64,000 nt of DNA, taken from positions 48,399-112,398 of the forward strand of contig NZ_FONP01000006.1 in assembly GCF_900112955.1 (NCBI RefSeq). Direction: 5' to 3'. The notes beneath the pieces were generated by a model that was not told the DNA's origin, ran no database searches, and saw nothing but the letters and a program-made list of their open reading frames with translations. The translations under genes and the position numbers were made by a program. The DNA is from Peptostreptococcus sp. D1. Its GTDB lineage: Bacteria; Bacillota; Clostridia; Peptostreptococcales; Peptostreptococcaceae. Below, piece after piece: positions 1-8,767 of this stretch; positions within the stretch are counted from its first letter, which is position 1; the number at the start of each line of letters is the position of its first letter.

Positions 1-1256
1 TAGATTTTTTGGATGAAACAGCCCAAATAATTGGATCAGTAAATACCATCAAGTCTGAAAATGGAAGGCTATTTGGATATAACACGGACTACTATGGACT
101 TTCTGAAACACTGAAACATTACAATATTTCTGGCAAAGCCTTTTTGATTTTGGGATATGGTGGAGCTGCCAAAGCTGTCATACAATATCTCATAGACAAT
201 AATGCCGAGAAAGTATTTGTAGCAACAAGAAAAAAAGAATTGCATAGGAAATTGATTGATAATGAACAAACAAAATTATGTGAAAATATACAAGCAAAAT
301 CATACGAGAGTACACAAATAAAATCATACATTGACAAACAAATAAAGTCATATGAAAATGCGCAAATAAAATCGTGTGGTATCAGTGAAAAAATAGAATT
401 CATTTCCTATTCTGACATAGCTAATATAAGCGGTTTTGGTATTATAAACACAACTCCAATAGGAATGCACCCAAATATCCGTAGCTGTCCCGTATCACCA
501 TGTGTTTTCAAAAATTTTAAATTTGCTCTCGACTTGATATATATGCCTATGCGAACATCTTTTTTAATATCCGCAGAGAATGCTGGATTGACTGGAATTA
601 ATGGTTTGAAGATGTTAGTTTATCAAGCCATCAAAGCTATAGAAATTTGGACTGGAATTGAAATGAGCATCTCACAAAAAAGTGATATTTTTACTCATTT
701 TGATTCGAAATTTTCCGTAATTTCAAAAATAAAAGGAGATTTAGATTTAACCAAGAATCCTATATTCATTATAGGGCTTCCAGGCTCTGGAAAAACTACA
801 TTAGGCAAATCGCTATCAAAAAAACTAGACTTTGATTTTATTGATTTGGACGACTATATCGAATCGAAAACAAATATGAGGATATCTGAAATATTTTTGC
901 TCGGTGAGTCTAAATTTAGGAAAATTGAAAAAGTGTCACTACGAGAGGTTTCAACTGCAGAAAGCACTGTCATTTCCACTGGTGGCGGCGTAGTTGTCAC
1001 ACCTGAAAATAGAGAGCTTTTATCAAAGAAGCCAAACGTAATATATATCGATAGGTCTTGTGAGGACATATTGTCGGATGTAAATTTGCAGAACAGACCT
1101 TTATTAAAAGACAACCCAAATAGAATTTATAAAATTTATAAAGAAAGGAAGGGCTACTATTCTTCGCTTTGCGACTATAAAATAATAAATGATGGTTCTA
1201 TAAACGATTTGGTAGAAAATACCTTGAAAGCGTTGGTTAGTAAAGAGGAAAATTAG
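1..1256 (+). CDS. aroE-aroK: Shikimate dehydrogenase-shikimate kinase fusion, 5' end outside the window
   Basis: The reading frame is open to the left edge (first whole codon at 3-5), so the N-terminal substrate domain of AroE is cut off by the window. Residue numbers here count from the codon at 9. The AroE part shows the NTD of the shikimate/NADP cleft (25-27), the NADP-binding loop GYGGAAKA (49-56), INTTPIGM and the C-terminal GINGLKMLVYQA. The shikimate kinase part starts near 245, with Walker A GLPGSGKTT (256-264), the DLDD substrate site (279-282), SKFRKIE with the substrate Arg, STGGG and the lid NRPLL. It would reduce 3-dehydroshikimate and then phosphorylate shikimate, two consecutive steps. 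AroE carries an unusual insert of five 8-residue repeats at 87-126. The EamA gene follows after 14 bp. The other shikimate genes lie at 13-17 kb on the opposite strand. Confidence 0.93.
   Translation, partial: DFLDETAQIIGSVNTIKSENGRLFGYNTDYYGLSETLKHYNISGKAFLILGYGGAAKAVIQYLIDNNAEKVFVATRKKELHRKLIDNEQTKLCENIQAKSYESTQIKSYIDKQIKSYENAQIKSCGISEKIEFISYSDIANISGFGIINTTPIGMHPNIRSCPVSPCVFKNFKFALDLIYMPMRTSFLISAENAGLTGINGLKMLVYQAIKAIEIWTGIEMSISQKSDIFTHFDSKFSVISKIKGDLDLTKNPIFIIGLPGSGKTTLGKSLSKKLDFDFIDLDDYIESKTNMRISEIFLLGESKFRKIEKVSLREVSTAESTVISTGGGVVVTPENRELLSKKPNVIYIDRSCEDILSDVNLQNRPLLKDNPNRIYKIYKERKGYYSSLCDYKIINDGSINDLVENTLKALVSKEEN
267..386 (+). repeat. Five in-frame 24-bp tandem repeats inside aroE
   Basis: Five consecutive 24-bp units encode QTKLCENI, QAKSYEST, QIKSYIDK, QIKSYENA and QIKSCGIS. 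Units 2-4 are the most alike. The array lies between the NADP-domain strand ending VFVATRK and the strand IEFISY, so it probably forms a polar surface loop. The unit length is a multiple of three, so changes in copy number would keep the frame. Confidence 0.85.
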
Positions 1257-1270
1257 TAGGCTAAAAATAT

Positions 1271-2212
1271 ATGAATAATATCAATAAGAAAAAAGGAATT
1301 TTAATGATGATTTTTGCCACTTTATTTTGGGGCATTATGGGAATTTCAAGTAGATTTTTAAACCAAATATCCTATACGTCAATGGAAATAGCATTTATCA
1401 GAACATTTACCTCTGCCATACTTACAGCTTTTTTCGTCATGGCAACAGATAAGAGCAGCTTCAAGATAAATTTTAAAGGTTTATTGTTTTGCTCTTTCTA
1501 TGGACTGCTGACATTCTCATTTGGAATTTCTCTATACAGTATATCGGTATCTAGAATTCCAATTTCCGTAGCTACAATACTAATGTTTTCAAATCCAATT
1601 TGGGTAACATTTTTTAATTATGTATTTTTTAAAGAAAGGATTTCAGCCAAAGCTACGGTGATAATTGGATTTTGTATTTTTGGCTGTATGTGCATTATAG
1701 ATATTTTTTCAACAGGTGGAAATAATCTAGATATGATCGGAATAATCACTGGAGTTGGAAACGGAATGACCTTTGCACTTCAGATTGTATTACCAAAGCT
1801 TGTTGAAAACAAGATATCTAAATCATCAATCTTGCTTTATGGTTTCTGGAGTGCATCGATTTGTCTGTTATTTTTTATAGATCCAGCAAAGATGATATCG
1901 AAGGTTACAATGTCACCTAATATGCTTTTTTACTTGGCAAATATATTATCTATTGGAGCTCTCTCTACATTTGTAGCGAATACCCTTTATGTAAAATCTA
2001 CACAATATATAGGTACTGCACTTCCAAGCATGATGGTTGCATTAGAGCCCGTTTTTGCAAGTATAATAGCATTTTTTGTATTTGGTGAAAATATGAAGCC
2101 AATACAATTTATTGGAGCCTTCATTGTTATATTGTCCGTATTTGCTATGGAATTGGACATCAAACAATTGGCGTCACACCTTACTAGAACTACCTCGTAT
2201 ACCAAAAAGTAA
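1271..2212 (+). CDS. EamA/DMT-family membrane transporter
   Basis: A 313-residue protein with about ten hydrophobic segments arranged as two EamA repeats (roughly 10-145 and 155-300), the usual length and layout of drug/metabolite-superfamily exporters. Features include a Gly-rich first helix (FWGIMGISSRF), the inter-helix PIWV segment and a C-terminal helix pair containing EPVFASIIAF. The start ATG is 14 bp after the aroE-aroK stop with only a weak ribosome site (AGTAGG), so the two genes are probably co-transcribed. Members of this family export amino acids, nucleosides or other metabolites, and the substrate cannot be read from the sequence. Export of an aromatic compound would fit the neighbour but is only a guess. 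Confidence 0.8.
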   Translation: MNNINKKKGILMMIFATLFWGIMGISSRFLNQISYTSMEIAFIRTFTSAILTAFFVMATDKSSFKINFKGLLFCSFYGLLTFSFGISLYSISVSRIPISVATILMFSNPIWVTFFNYVFFKERISAKATVIIGFCIFGCMCIIDIFSTGGNNLDMIGIITGVGNGMTFALQIVLPKLVENKISKSSILLYGFWSASICLLFFIDPAKMISKVTMSPNMLFYLANILSIGALSTFVANTLYVKSTQYIGTALPSMMVALEPVFASIIAFFVFGENMKPIQFIGAFIVILSVFAMELDIKQLASHLTRTTSYTKK

Positions 2213-2293
2213 GTATAAATTAAGTTTTATTTGTAAAATATTAAGTGGACAAGTCTATTTATAATTATTTTCTAAAAAAAGAAAATAATCTAA

Positions 2294-2312
2294 AGGTAAT
2301 ATTATATTACCT
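2294..2312 (+). promoter_or_regulatory. 9-1-9 palindrome abutting the glmS ribozyme cleavage site
   Basis: AGGTAATAT-T-ATATTACCT is a perfect inverted repeat ending one base before the A2313/G2314 cleavage site. In RNA it would form a 5' hairpin next to the scissile bond. In DNA it could be an operator or overlap an AT-rich promoter. A second short inverted repeat, ATTATTTTC/GAAAATAAT at 2264-2289, precedes it and may be a weak terminator for the EamA gene, though no T-run follows. Confidence 0.5.
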
Positions 2313-2462
2313 AGCGCCATACTGGTCGATACCAGTTAACGAGGACGAAGTTTTCGAATTTTAGGCGGGTGCTTCGCGGTGTTCTACCATCGTCAGGATT
2401 TCAACAAAACCCAGAGTGATCTAGGCACAAAGTGAAATTCACGTAGCAGACTTGTTCCAAAG
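2313..2462 (+). promoter_or_regulatory. glmS ribozyme (glucosamine-6-phosphate-activated)
   Basis: The leader of glmS contains the conserved ribozyme core in order: AGCGCC at 2313-2318, the P2 hairpin (ACTGGT...ACCAGTTAACGAGG), GAAGTTTTCGAATTTTAGGCGG with GGGTGC, a P3/P3.1 arm near CAGGATTTCAACAAAACCCAG, and the 3' block ACAAAGTGAAATTCACG. The layout matches the Bacillus subtilis glmS ribozyme as I know it. Cleavage is expected between A2313 and G2314 with GlcN6P as the coenzyme. In known cases the new 5'-OH end exposes the message to decay and so represses GlmS synthesis. Confidence 0.95.
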
Positions 2463-2493
2463 GAATATATTAAAAATTTTGGAGGAACAAAAT

Positions 2494-4320
2494 ATGTGTG
2501 GAATCGTTGGTTATTTAGGAAAAAGAAATTCATCTGACGTTATCGTGGATGGATTGGCTAAATTGGAGTACAGAGGCTATGACTCTGCTGGTATTGCAAT
2601 CAATACTGGAAATAATCTAGAAATAAGAAAGTTCAAGGGAAGACTTGCTGTTTTGGCTGACAATCTTGAAAAAGACAATATAATCGGTAATGTAGGTATA
2701 GGTCATACTAGATGGGCAACTCATGGTGAACCATCAGATGCGAATGCACATCCTCATTTCAACAAGGATATGACACTAGCAGTCGTTCATAACGGTATTA
2801 TCGAAAACTACCTACAGCTAAGAGAGCAATTAGAAGCTGAAGGTGTTGTTTTCAAATCAAAAACTGACACAGAGGTGGTAGTTCATCTTTTAGACAAATA
2901 TTACGAAGGAAACCTATTGGATGCTGTTTTTAAAGCTATTTCCGATTTAAGAGGAGCTTATGCACTTTGTATAGTTTCGGCAGACCACGACAATGAATTG
3001 GTAGCTGTAAGAAAGGATAGTCCTCTTATAGCTGGATTAGGAGAAGATGAAGCATTTATTGCATCAGATATTCCTGCCCTATTAAAATATACAAGAGACG
3101 TATACTATCTTGATAATGGAGAAATCGTCCATGTAAAGGATAACAAGGTCAAAATCTACGACTCTGAAAGAAATGAAGTGGATAAACCACTAATTCATGT
3201 TACATGGGACATAGAATCAGCTGAAAAGGGCGGTTATGATTGCTTTATGGAAAAGGAAATATTTGAACAGCCTGATGGAATTAAATACACACTGGAAAGA
3301 AGACTTGACGAGTCTGGAAAAATAGTTTTAGATGATATTCATATAAACAAATCATACCTTGACTACATTGATAGGATTTATATAATAGCTTGTGGTACTG
3401 CATACAATGCAGGAATTTTGGGAAAAACTGCGATGCAAAAATGGATGGGAATACCTGTAATCACTGATATAGCATCAGAATTTAGATATAACCAAAACTT
3501 TGTAGACGAAAAAACCTTGGTTATTTTGGTAAGTCAGTCTGGTGAGACTGCTGACACACTTGCAGTTTTAAGAGATTCCAAAAAGAAAGGTGCGAGAGTT
3601 CTTGCTGTTACAAATGTGGTAGGATCATCTATTGCCAGAGAAGCAGATGATGTATTCTACACTTGGGCTGGTCCAGAAATCGCTGTAGCATCAACAAAGG
3701 CATATACTACTCAAATAGTTGCACTATATATGATAGCCTTAAACTTTGCTCTTGAAATGGAAAAGATTTCTGAAGCAGAATACTTCTATATTATTGGTAA
3801 AATGAAAGAGATACCATCAAAAATCCAAGAGGTGTTAGATAACAGAGCTTATATCGACGCAATAGCAGATGAAATAGTAGGAGCTGAACATGCCTTCTTC
3901 TTGGGAAGAGGAGTTGACTATGCTCTTGCAATGGAAGGCTCTTTAAAGCTGAAGGAAATATCTTATATTCATGCAGAAGCATTTGCTGCCGGTGAATTAA
4001 AGCATGGTACGATTGCCCTAGTTGAAGATGGAACGCCGATTATTTCGATAGCAACTCAGCAGAATCTTTTTGAAAAAATGGTTTCTAATATGGAAGAGGT
4101 TAGGGCAAGAGGCGCATATGTAGTTGCGATTTCTCAGAGACATAACAAAGAGGTTGAAAAAGTATCCAACAGAGTTATCTACATACCAGATAGTGAAGAT
4201 ATACTTTCTCCTATCATTGCTGTTATACCTATGCAGCTCTTGGCGTTGGCAGCCTCGTCAAAAAGAGGACTGGATGTGGATAAGCCTAGAAACCTTGCAA
4301 AATCAGTAACTGTTGAATAA
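2494..4320 (+). CDS. glmS: Glutamine-fructose-6-phosphate aminotransferase (isomerizing)
   Basis: It makes glucosamine-6-phosphate from fructose-6-phosphate and glutamine, the first committed step to UDP-GlcNAc and peptidoglycan. The start is the ATG at 2494 with GGAGG at 2481-2485, which puts Cys2 (MCGIVGY) as the N-terminal nucleophile after Met removal; an upstream in-frame TTG at 2452 lies within the ribozyme and is not used. The 608 residues give a class II glutaminase domain (GHTRWATHG, NGIIENY) and two SIS sugar-isomerase domains (ACGTAYNAG, SQSGETADT). The protein ends in the invariant LAKSVTVE tail. It is a monocistronic gene controlled by the ribozyme just upstream. Confidence 0.98.
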   Translation: MCGIVGYLGKRNSSDVIVDGLAKLEYRGYDSAGIAINTGNNLEIRKFKGRLAVLADNLEKDNIIGNVGIGHTRWATHGEPSDANAHPHFNKDMTLAVVHNGIIENYLQLREQLEAEGVVFKSKTDTEVVVHLLDKYYEGNLLDAVFKAISDLRGAYALCIVSADHDNELVAVRKDSPLIAGLGEDEAFIASDIPALLKYTRDVYYLDNGEIVHVKDNKVKIYDSERNEVDKPLIHVTWDIESAEKGGYDCFMEKEIFEQPDGIKYTLERRLDESGKIVLDDIHINKSYLDYIDRIYIIACGTAYNAGILGKTAMQKWMGIPVITDIASEFRYNQNFVDEKTLVILVSQSGETADTLAVLRDSKKKGARVLAVTNVVGSSIAREADDVFYTWAGPEIAVASTKAYTTQIVALYMIALNFALEMEKISEAEYFYIIGKMKEIPSKIQEVLDNRAYIDAIADEIVGAEHAFFLGRGVDYALAMEGSLKLKEISYIHAEAFAAGELKHGTIALVEDGTPIISIATQQNLFEKMVSNMEEVRARGAYVVAISQRHNKEVEKVSNRVIYIPDSEDILSPIIAVIPMQLLALAASSKRGLDVDKPRNLAKSVTVE

Positions 4321-4512
4321 ATTTACAGCACAAAACAAAAGTTAAACTAAAAATCGATATTAGCTTTCGAAACAAAAAATATTAAAAATCAAAAAAGTAA
4401 AAAAATTTATTATAGATATTTTAATTAACTTTTTTAGGTAGTATAGGGGTTTTATTGCTCTAAAGTTATTTATTATTAGTTAGCTATCTAATAATTATAA
4501 ACTCTGTGCAAT

Positions 4513-4541
4513 TTGACCCTCTTTTTTTTATATTGTATAAT
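4513..4541 (+). promoter_or_regulatory. Promoter of the betaine transporter operon
   Basis: TTGACC (4513-4518), a 17-bp spacer and TATAAT (4536-4541), about 60 bp before the start codon at 4605. The spacer holds a run of eight T. A GGAGGAGG ribosome site follows at 4590-4597. Confidence 0.8.
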
Positions 4542-4604
4542 ATTATAAATTGTTTTCAATTATTTTTATCGATACAATTTAATATTTTTGGAGGAGGTTC
4601 CATT

Positions 4605-6479
4605 ATGAGAAAAGCAATAAGAATTTTTTTTACACTGATAGTCGTCAGCAGCTTTCTTTTACTACCGAATATTTTTTCAAGAACATTTGCCGAGGAAAAG
4701 GAAATTATTTTTGCAGATTCAGGTTGGGATAGTATAAAGCTGCATAATGCTATTGCAGGATATATATTATCTGAGCTATATGGCTATTCGTGGAAAGAAA
4801 TACCGGGTTCATCTACAATAATGCACGAATCTCTGAAATCTGGTGAGATTGATGTAATAATGGAGGCATGGACTGACAATATTTCCAATTACAAATCTGA
4901 TAAAAAAAATGGTAAATTCAAAGAACTTGGAACAAATTATGCAGACAATCATCAAGGACTATATGTTCCAAGATATGTTATTGAAGGAGATAAAGATAAG
5001 GGTATTAAACCACTGGCTCCAGAACTAGAATATGTATGGGATCTGGAAAAGTATTCAAATATTTTCAAGGATCCTGAGGATTCATCAAAGGGTCGGATTT
5101 ATGGTGCCATTCCTGGCTGGGATGTAGACACCATTCTATACAACAAATACAAATACTATAAGCTTGATAAGATGTATAATTATTTTAGACCAGGTTCGGA
5201 CTCAGCTCTATCGGCGGCATTGACATCTGCCTATGACAAAGGTGAGCCGATTGTGGCATATTACTGGGAGCCCACTTGGTTAATGGGTAAATATGATTTT
5301 GTATTGCTAAAGGACAAAGACTATTCAGAATCTGGATATAGAAATGGCGAAACAGCTCTCCCTTCAGTAAACGTAACGGTCGCAGTTAGCAACAAATTCT
5401 ATAATAATAACAAGGATGCTGTCAGTTTTTTAAGCAAGTATCAAACATCGAGCGAGCTTACAAGTGAAGCATTGGCTCATATGCAAGATACAAAGGAAAA
5501 TTACGAAAATACTGCAAAATGGTTTCTAAAAAAGCATCCTGAATTGTTGACAAAATGGCTTAGCAAAGATAATGCAGAAAAGATAAAAGCATCACTTGGT
5601 GAATCTAATAACAATAATTTGACATCACTATTGTATGATTTTCCAATTAAAATAAATTTTGATATTAACAGCATTGACAACTCAGTCAGAAGCTTCAGTG
5701 TCAAACATAAAGGATTTTTGGATAGTATTCGAATATTTTTACTAGGCTTTGTTACCCTTATTCAAAAAATATTAGATATAATACCATGGCCAGTATTTTT
5801 GGCTTCGGTATATTATGCGTCTTTCAAGGCTTCAAGAAAGCATAGAAAAGCCCTAATATATGTGCTATTTCTATCTCTGATAGGCATTTTTGGATTATGG
5901 TCTCATATGAATGAAACCTTATCTATTGTCATAGCCTCAGTAGTAATCTCTCTATTGCTTGGTTTTCCTATAGGTATATTGGTCTCTATCAGTGAAAAGC
6001 TAAACAAAGTAATGAGGCCAATTTTAGACACTATGCAAACAATGCCTGTATTTGTTTATTTAATACCAGCTCTACTATTCTTCGGTTTAGGTAAGGCTCC
6101 TGCAGTTATTTCAACAACTATTTATGCCATAGTACCTATAATAAGAATGACTTCTCTTGGAATCAGACAAATAAATAAGGAGGTTATCGAGGCTTCTCAA
6201 TCATTTGGTTCCACAAAGCTCCAATCTCTAGTAAAGGTTGAAATTCCACAAGCATTACCTACGATTATGACTGGTATCAATCAGACAATCATGATGGCCA
6301 TGTCAATGGTTGTTACGACATCTATGATAGGTGCCACTGGTCTTGGAATGGATGTTTTAATTAGTGTAAATAGAGTTGAAATAGGTAAGGGAATTATCTC
6401 AGGTTCAGCAGTTGTAATAATTGCTATTATCCTAGATAGATTAACACAGGGTCTAGTTGGAGATGAGGTGAAGAAATAA
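4605..6479 (+). CDS. Glycine/proline betaine ABC transporter, binding protein fused to permease
   Basis: A 624-residue fusion for osmoprotectant uptake. After a signal/anchor helix (about 5-28) comes an OpuAC-type binding domain (about 33-320) with the Trp-rich sites expected for a quaternary-amine cage: SGWDS, MEAWTDN (Trp89), PGWDVDT and YYWEPTW. The C-terminal half (about 415-620) is a ProW/OpuAB permease with five to six membrane segments and the EAA-like loop EASQSFGSTKLQ before QALPTIMTGINQ. The start is the ATG at 4605 behind GGAGGAGG; an in-frame codon at 4506 overlaps the promoter. The stop overlaps the ATPase start (TAATG). In the well-known Lactococcus fusion the order is permease then binding protein, so the order here is reversed. 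Confidence 0.88.
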   Translation: MRKAIRIFFTLIVVSSFLLLPNIFSRTFAEEKEIIFADSGWDSIKLHNAIAGYILSELYGYSWKEIPGSSTIMHESLKSGEIDVIMEAWTDNISNYKSDKKNGKFKELGTNYADNHQGLYVPRYVIEGDKDKGIKPLAPELEYVWDLEKYSNIFKDPEDSSKGRIYGAIPGWDVDTILYNKYKYYKLDKMYNYFRPGSDSALSAALTSAYDKGEPIVAYYWEPTWLMGKYDFVLLKDKDYSESGYRNGETALPSVNVTVAVSNKFYNNNKDAVSFLSKYQTSSELTSEALAHMQDTKENYENTAKWFLKKHPELLTKWLSKDNAEKIKASLGESNNNNLTSLLYDFPIKINFDINSIDNSVRSFSVKHKGFLDSIRIFLLGFVTLIQKILDIIPWPVFLASVYYASFKASRKHRKALIYVLFLSLIGIFGLWSHMNETLSIVIASVVISLLLGFPIGILVSISEKLNKVMRPILDTMQTMPVFVYLIPALLFFGLGKAPAVISTTIYAIVPIIRMTSLGIRQINKEVIEASQSFGSTKLQSLVKVEIPQALPTIMTGINQTIMMAMSMVVTTSMIGATGLGMDVLISVNRVEIGKGIISGSAVVIIAIILDRLTQGLVGDEVKK

Positions 6480-7648
6480 TGGGAAAAATATTAGAGGTAA
6501 GAGACTTATATAAGCTTTATGGTGGAGAAAAAAAGCAAGCTGTAAAGCTTGGAAAAGAAGGTAAAGACAAAACCGAAATATTTAAAGAAACAGGAGTTAC
6601 AACAGCTTTATGGAACATAAATCTTGATATTAATGAAGGCGAAATCTTTGTAATTATCGGACTCTCCGGTTGTGGTAAATCTACACTAATCAGATGCTTC
6701 AACCTATTAAATAGACCTACCTATGGTTCGATAACATTCAAAGGCAAAAACATAAATAAAATGAGCAAAAAAGAAGAGTACGAATATAAGAGAAACCATA
6801 TTGCTATGGTATTTCAAAATTTCGGATTACTCAGCCATAGAAATGTAATTGGCAATGTTGAGTATGGATTGGAAATAAAAGGTGAGAATAAAGAAGAAAG
6901 AAGAAAAAAGGCACTTGAAATGATCCATCTCGTAGGACTAGATGGCTTGGAAAATACTCCGATAAATAACCTATCTGGTGGTATGAAACAAAGAGTTGGT
7001 ATTGCCAGAGCACTAGCAAACAGTCCTGATATATTGTTGATGGATGAACCATTCTCAGCTCTAGATCCATTAGTGAGGAAAGATTTGCAGTTCCAATTGC
7101 TTAGAATAAAGAAAAAAGTCAATAATACAATAATATTCATTACCCATGATATAAACGAGGCTTTTAAAATTGGAGATCGAGTTGCTATAATGAAAGACGG
7201 AAAAATCATTCAAATTGCAACTCCAGAAGAAATGACCACTTCTCCAGCAAACGAATATGTACAAAACTTTATTGAAAATGCTGATAGAAAAAAAGTCATC
7301 AGTGTAAAAAACATCATGATATCTCCGAGCTCGTTGATAAAGATAAAGGATAGTCCTTCATTTGCAATTTCTGTCATGAGAATCAATAGTATATCTTCGG
7401 CTTATGTTGTTTCGGAAGATATGGAATATATTGGCGTGATTACTATTGAAGAAGCCATAAAAGCAAAGAATCAAAATTTAAAGATTGCTGACATCGTGAA
7501 TGGAAACGTGGATAAAATATCCCCAGATACAAGAATTAGTGATATTATTGAGCTATCAGCAAATGCCAAATATCCAATCGGTGTAGTTGACGATGACAAT
7601 ACACTTGTGGGTATCGTGACAAAAGCAGACGTGTTATCAGCGGTATAA
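6479..7648 (+). CDS. Glycine betaine/proline ABC transporter ATPase with CBS domains
   Basis: A 389-residue ProV/OpuAA-type ATPase that would energise the fused binding-protein/permease encoded just upstream; the ATG shares one base with the preceding stop. It shows an N-terminal family-specific extension (1-50), Walker A GLSGCGKST, Q-loop VFQNFG, signature LSGGMKQR, Walker B LLMDEPFSALDP and the switch His in ITHDINEA. The last ~110 residues form two CBS domains, which in OpuA act as the ionic-strength/cyclic-di-AMP sensing module. The linker EMTTSPANEYVQNF is typical. A very strong palindromic terminator follows. Confidence 0.93.
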   Translation: MGKILEVRDLYKLYGGEKKQAVKLGKEGKDKTEIFKETGVTTALWNINLDINEGEIFVIIGLSGCGKSTLIRCFNLLNRPTYGSITFKGKNINKMSKKEEYEYKRNHIAMVFQNFGLLSHRNVIGNVEYGLEIKGENKEERRKKALEMIHLVGLDGLENTPINNLSGGMKQRVGIARALANSPDILLMDEPFSALDPLVRKDLQFQLLRIKKKVNNTIIFITHDINEAFKIGDRVAIMKDGKIIQIATPEEMTTSPANEYVQNFIENADRKKVISVKNIMISPSSLIKIKDSPSFAISVMRINSISSAYVVSEDMEYIGVITIEEAIKAKNQNLKIADIVNGNVDKISPDTRISDIIELSANAKYPIGVVDDDNTLVGIVTKADVLSAV

Positions 7649-7678
7649 TGCTTTTGTAAATAAATAACAATATACAAG

Positions 7679-7720
7679 AGGCTCGTATTAATAATGCTTA
7701 AGCATTATTAATACGAGCCT
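7679..7720. terminator. Bidirectional terminator, perfect 42-bp palindrome
   Basis: Two 21-base arms, beginning AGGCTCGTATTAATAATGC, are exact reverse complements with no spacer. The palindrome lies between the convergent betaine ATPase gene (+) and manA (-). The centre must open a few pairs to form a loop. Short T-rich sequence follows on both strands, which suits a shared terminator. Confidence 0.8.
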
Positions 7721-7777
7721 TTATAATAACATTATCTTATTGAACGAGTATATGTATAATTTATGAAATAAGTATTT

Positions 7778-8752
7778 TTATTTATGAGTAGAAATAATGC
7801 ACATATTTCCAACTATTTCGAAGTTTTTTTCACCTGCTGGCACGATAAATGAGTCAGCTAAGTTGACTTTATACTCATGACCATTCAATATTATCTTTCC
7901 ATCGCCCTTAATAACATTCATCAGATAATAGCCATCTTCAAGAGATACTTTCAATCTATCCCTACAATCGTATTTTGAAACTGAAAAAAATTCTGTCTCT
8001 AAGAAATCAGTAATAGTATTTTCGCCGATTTCTTTTACAGCATATTCTAGCTGTGGAGCATCCCCTGGTATATTAGAAACCTCTATAGATTTCTCTATAT
8101 GTAGCTCTCTCCTATTTCCATAGTCATCAATTCTATCATAATCGTACACTCTGTACGTAGTATCTGAGCTTTGCTGGGTTTCAAGTATCACAATTCCCTT
8201 ACCAATTGCGTGCACAGTTCCATGAGGCACGTAAAAAAAATCACCCTCTTTTACCTTGACACGCTTCAGTAAATCATCCCATTTTCCACTTTCAATCATC
8301 TGAGTAAGCTCTAATCTTGTTTTGGCATTATGACCATATACTATCTCCGCTCCTTCATCTGCAGAAACGATATACCAACATTCTGTCTTACCCAATTCGT
8401 CTCGCCCCTCATGTTTAGACGCAAAATCATCATCGGGGTGAACCTGGACCGATAGATTATCGGAGGCATCGATTAATTTTATCAACAGAGGAAACTTTTT
8501 GTCTACAGATAAACTGTCATTCACACCAATTTTTGAGTTGAATATTTCTGGATTATTTACGAAAATTTCATCCAAGCCTTTCCCCTTCAACCATTCTGGG
8601 TAAATTACCTCAGTTATTCCATTTTCGTGAGCACTTATCAACCATGCCTCTCCAGCATGATCGCTTTCAGTTTTCATCGACAATTCCTCACGCAGCTTTC
8701 TGCCACCCCAAATCTTATCCTTCAAGACAGGCTTTAAAAAAATTAATTCCAT
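7778..8752 (-). CDS. manA: Mannose-6-phosphate isomerase, class I
   Basis: It interconverts mannose-6-P and fructose-6-P, bringing PTS-imported mannose into glycolysis. The 324-residue cupin protein has the N-terminal IWGGRKL, zinc-ligand segments VQVHPDDD and GKTECWY, and the active-site HGTVHAIGKG, matching short Firmicutes type-I isomerases. It is the last gene of the mannose operon, 15 bp after the DUF956 gene. The product also feeds fructose-6-P, the substrate of GlmS encoded nearby. Confidence 0.95.
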   Translation of the reverse strand: MELIFLKPVLKDKIWGGRKLREELSMKTESDHAGEAWLISAHENGITEVIYPEWLKGKGLDEIFVNNPEIFNSKIGVNDSLSVDKKFPLLIKLIDASDNLSVQVHPDDDFASKHEGRDELGKTECWYIVSADEGAEIVYGHNAKTRLELTQMIESGKWDDLLKRVKVKEGDFFYVPHGTVHAIGKGIVILETQQSSDTTYRVYDYDRIDDYGNRRELHIEKSIEVSNIPGDAPQLEYAVKEIGENTITDFLETEFFSVSKYDCRDRLKVSLEDGYYLMNVIKGDGKIILNGHEYKVNLADSFIVPAGEKNFEIVGNMCIISTHK

Positions 8753-8767
8753 TACTCTACCTTTCTC

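Noticed and set aside
267..386. Repeat array as a CRISPR or mobile element
   Set aside because: Units are contiguous, in frame and protein-coding, without spacers.
4400..4440. Terminator for glmS from A-rich and T-rich runs
   Set aside because: The arms pair poorly outside the AAAAAAGT/ACTTTTTT ends, so the site is too weak to list.
6814..7209. 131-codon minus-strand frame within the betaine ATPase gene
   Set aside because: Shadow of the ATPase frame; low-complexity Ser/Phe/Ile-rich product typical of antisense frames in AT-rich genes.
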